Shown piece after piece: positions 21,899 through 23,241 of a stretch of DNA of 23,241 bases. Location of the stretch: assembly GCA_965368585.1 (NCBI GenBank), contig CBDUNM010000074.1, forward strand, positions 1-23,241, read 5' to 3'. The notes under the pieces were generated by a model. The model made no database searches. It worked only from the letters and a program-made list of their open reading frames with translations, and was not told where the DNA came from. A program made the translations under genes and the position numbers. The DNA comes from JARRQB01 sp965368585. Its GTDB lineage: Bacteria; Pseudomonadota; Gammaproteobacteria; Chromatiales; Chromatiaceae. Position 1 is the first letter of the stretch. Every line of letters begins with the position of its first letter.

Positions 21899-22132
21899 GT
21901 GAGCGATAAGCGCATAGAGGCCGGCAGACGCACCGGGCGGGCAGCGACAAACACGGCGGTAGCATCGGCAAAGCAGCCCCGGGCCGCCGGGAAGCGTGCT
22001 TCCAAGAGTATGCATGACGGTATCGCGGTGTGGTGCGACTGCTGTTCGTGCGAGGCGGAACCTTACTGGGCCGAATTGGCGGACGAACTCGGTGTCGACC
22101 TCGGCAGCGATTACGAGGCAACCGACGATTGA
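21899..22132 (+). CDS. Small Cys-containing hypothetical protein
   Basis: A 77-residue protein starting at GTG 21899 (MSDKRIEAGRRTG...), which has GGAGGG nine bases upstream; ATG 21881 would put that sequence inside the gene. The first half is rich in Arg, Lys and Ala and lacks predicted structure. The second half is acidic and holds a Cys cluster W-C-D-C-C-S-C-E followed by EPYWAELADELGVDLGSDYEATDD. The cysteines could bind a metal. I do not recognise the family. It is transcribed divergently from the EamA-type transporter operon and lies just before decayed IS110 and recD2 sequence. Confidence 0.5.
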   Translation: MSDKRIEAGRRTGRAATNTAVASAKQPRAAGKRASKSMHDGIAVWCDCCSCEAEPYWAELADELGVDLGSDYEATDD

Positions 22133-22203
22133 TCCTGCTTACATAGGTTCGCGCGCCGCACGACGAACGTTACCGGCGTCCGCAAGACATGATGTTTTGA
22201 CCT

Positions 22204-22243
22204 GCTCAACCTCGACGCGCGTGCGTTAAGTTGAGGTTTGAGC
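22204..22243. repeat. Imperfect inverted repeat before the IS110 relic
   Basis: GCTCAACCTC (22204-22213) pairs with GAGGTTTGAGC (22233-22243) apart from one extra T. It lies 60-95 bases before the transposase-like reading frame. It could be a terminator for the small gene at 21899 or part of the non-coding end of the IS110-type element. Confidence 0.4.
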
Positions 22244-22300
22244 AAACGCAGAGCCACATTGAGGAGGAGAGGTCACGAAGTGTAAGACCAGGCGAAGGCG

Positions 22301-22566
22301 ATGGAAACAGCTGCACCCTGGGTAACGACGGATTCCAGCATACTTGCGAATGAGTACGCCGCTTATCTCGGGTTGGGTGTGTACAAAGAGGCGATCGCCG
22401 TTGCGGTGGCCGTTGCCGGTCGTGAACAGCCCGGTACCGGGGTGAAATCGCCAATACACCCCAGGATTTGGACCAGCCGCTGCAGCGTTTGAGCAAGGAT
22501 TTCGACGGGGCGCTGTTGTTGTTCTGCTACGAGGCGGGCCGGTGAGGATATGGGGTGTACCGCCAG
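22301..22566 (+). pseudogene. IS110-family transposase, 5' fragment (broken)
   Basis: The frame from ATG 22301 reads METAAPWV... then ANEYAAYLGLGVYKEAIAVAVAVAGRE, which corresponds to the first RuvC-like motif of IS110 transposases, normally G-x-D-V-H-K. Here the catalytic Asp and the His are lost (GLGVYKE). The reading then shifts frame near 22424-22437 and continues as GEIANTPQDLDQPL...GALLLFCYEAGR. A TGA stop at 22540 falls where the family has a Cys (CYEAG-x-x-GYG), followed by GYGVYRQ. It ends abruptly at ~22566, where recD2-like sequence begins. So the gene has a missing catalytic residue, a frameshift, a stop and a truncation. IS110 elements encode a DEDD recombinase guided by a bridge RNA. 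Confidence 0.72.
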
Positions 22567-23241
22567 AAAAAGAGGATCTTGCACAGGAAAACCTGGTGGC
22601 CGGACCCATACAAGAGAAGCCCGCCCTGTTCCTCACCCCGCTGCACCGCTCGGAGCGAGGCATCGCCGAACACATCGACCGGCTGGTCGGTGAAACCTCG
22701 TGGGGGTACATCGATACTGCCAAGGTTATCCCCTGGGTAACGGAGAGGGAGCCTGAGCCTGTCCGAGTCTCAACGCAAGGCCGTCAGCGGCAAGGTCACG
22801 GTGATCACCGGCGGACCGGTTGTCGGCAAAACGACAGCAGGTAACAGCATCCTGCGGATCATCCGGGTCAAGGGTGTCAAGGTCCTGCTGTGTGCCCCCA
22901 CCGGACGGGCTGACGAGCGGTTGTCTGAATCCACGAACGCGCAAGCCAAGACCCTTCACCGATTGCTGGAGTTCGATCCCCGGATCATGGGCTTCAAGTG
23001 CAACCAGGGCGAGCCCCTCGACGTCGAGTTGGTCGTAGTGGACGAGGTGTCGATGGTCGACACGGTGCTGATGAACCAGGTGTTGCGGGCGGTACCGGAT
23101 CACTGCGCAGTGCTGCTTGTGGGCAACGTGTATCAGCTGCCTTCCGTTGGCCCCGGTGCGGTGCCCACCGTGAGACTCACGGAGATTTTCCGTCTAGCGG
23201 CCGCTTCGAAGATCATCGTCAACGCCCACCGAATCAACCAG
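22567..23241 (+). pseudogene. recD2: RecD2-type helicase gene, frameshifted and partial
   Basis: The first frame (22567 to ~22750) reads EDLAQENLVAG...PALFLTPLHRSERGIAEHI...VIPWVTERE, matching the part of RecD2 before the helicase core. The match then continues one base over, from about 22751, as LSLSESQRKAV. The helicase core shows Walker A GGPVVGKTT (usually GGPGVGKTT), LLCAPTGRA, AKTLHRLLEFDP, Walker B VVVDEVSMVD and VRLTEIFRLAA...VNAHRINQ. Further damage: the loop LLVGNVYQLPS has lost two aspartates usual in LVGDVDQLPS, and about ten residues are missing between GPG and AVPTVRL. The N-terminus is absent, replaced by the IS110 fragment, and the 3' end is beyond the window. RecD2 is a 5'-3' DNA helicase; this copy cannot make a full protein. 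Confidence 0.8.

Noticed and set aside
1..23241. CRISPR arrays, tRNA or rRNA genes
   Set aside because: None seen on either strand: no regularly spaced repeats, no cloverleaf with CCA-type 3' end, no rRNA-like segments.

Overview
The window is about 58-60% GC and densely coded. It looks like the chromosome of a gammaproteobacterium, perhaps one of the sulfur-oxidising Chromatiales-type lineages. That placement rests on overall protein flavour only and is weak: there is no rRNA or other marker gene. I see no rRNA, tRNA or CRISPR array.

Layout. (1) 1-967, minus strand: a Roadblock/LC7 protein, then a metallo-beta-lactamase-fold diiron-type protein cut by the window edge. (2) 1393-5160, plus: a 1255-residue protein with a Ser/Thr-kinase-like domain, a short helical/TPR-like part and two seven-repeat WD40 arrays. 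Its kinase domain has lost the catalytic HRD aspartate. (3) 5161-5998: a gene-poor, partly very AT-rich stretch with palindromes and a direct repeat. (4) 5999-11569, plus: a phosphate-uptake (pst) operon in the order pstS, phoU-fusion, pstC, pstA, pstB1, pstB2. The PhoU protein carries an extra C-terminal domain resembling a low-molecular-weight phosphatase without its catalytic Cys and Arg. The two PstB proteins have complementary defects, which predicts an asymmetric ATPase heterodimer with one good and one degenerate ATP site.

(5) 11578-17447, minus: a 69-residue peptide with a double-glycine leader, followed by a ~1810-residue protein with two alpha/beta-hydrolase domains, a region like the N-terminal domain of leucyl aminopeptidase, a CHAT (caspase-like) protease and a helical C-terminus. 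This pair is the best candidate for an undescribed system. (6) 18058-18886: a secreted retropepsin-like protease and a secreted EF-hand protein, convergent on a shared hairpin. (7) 18887-19652: no convincing gene. (8) 19653-21734, minus: a tight three-gene unit of EamA-type transporter, ceramidase-like membrane hydrolase and GFA-family zinc protein. (9) 21899-22132, plus: a small Cys-containing protein. (10) 22301-23241, plus: decayed DNA, namely the 5' part of an IS110-family transposase gene joined to a frameshifted recD2 helicase gene that runs off the window.

How the genes may work together. The pst genes should import phosphate and signal its availability, with both the signalling subunit (PhoU fusion) and the motor (PstB1/PstB2) altered from the textbook form. 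The kinase-like WD40 protein and the CHAT protein have the repeat-scaffold and protease/hydrolase layouts seen in bacterial signalling and conflict systems. Their biological roles here are inference.
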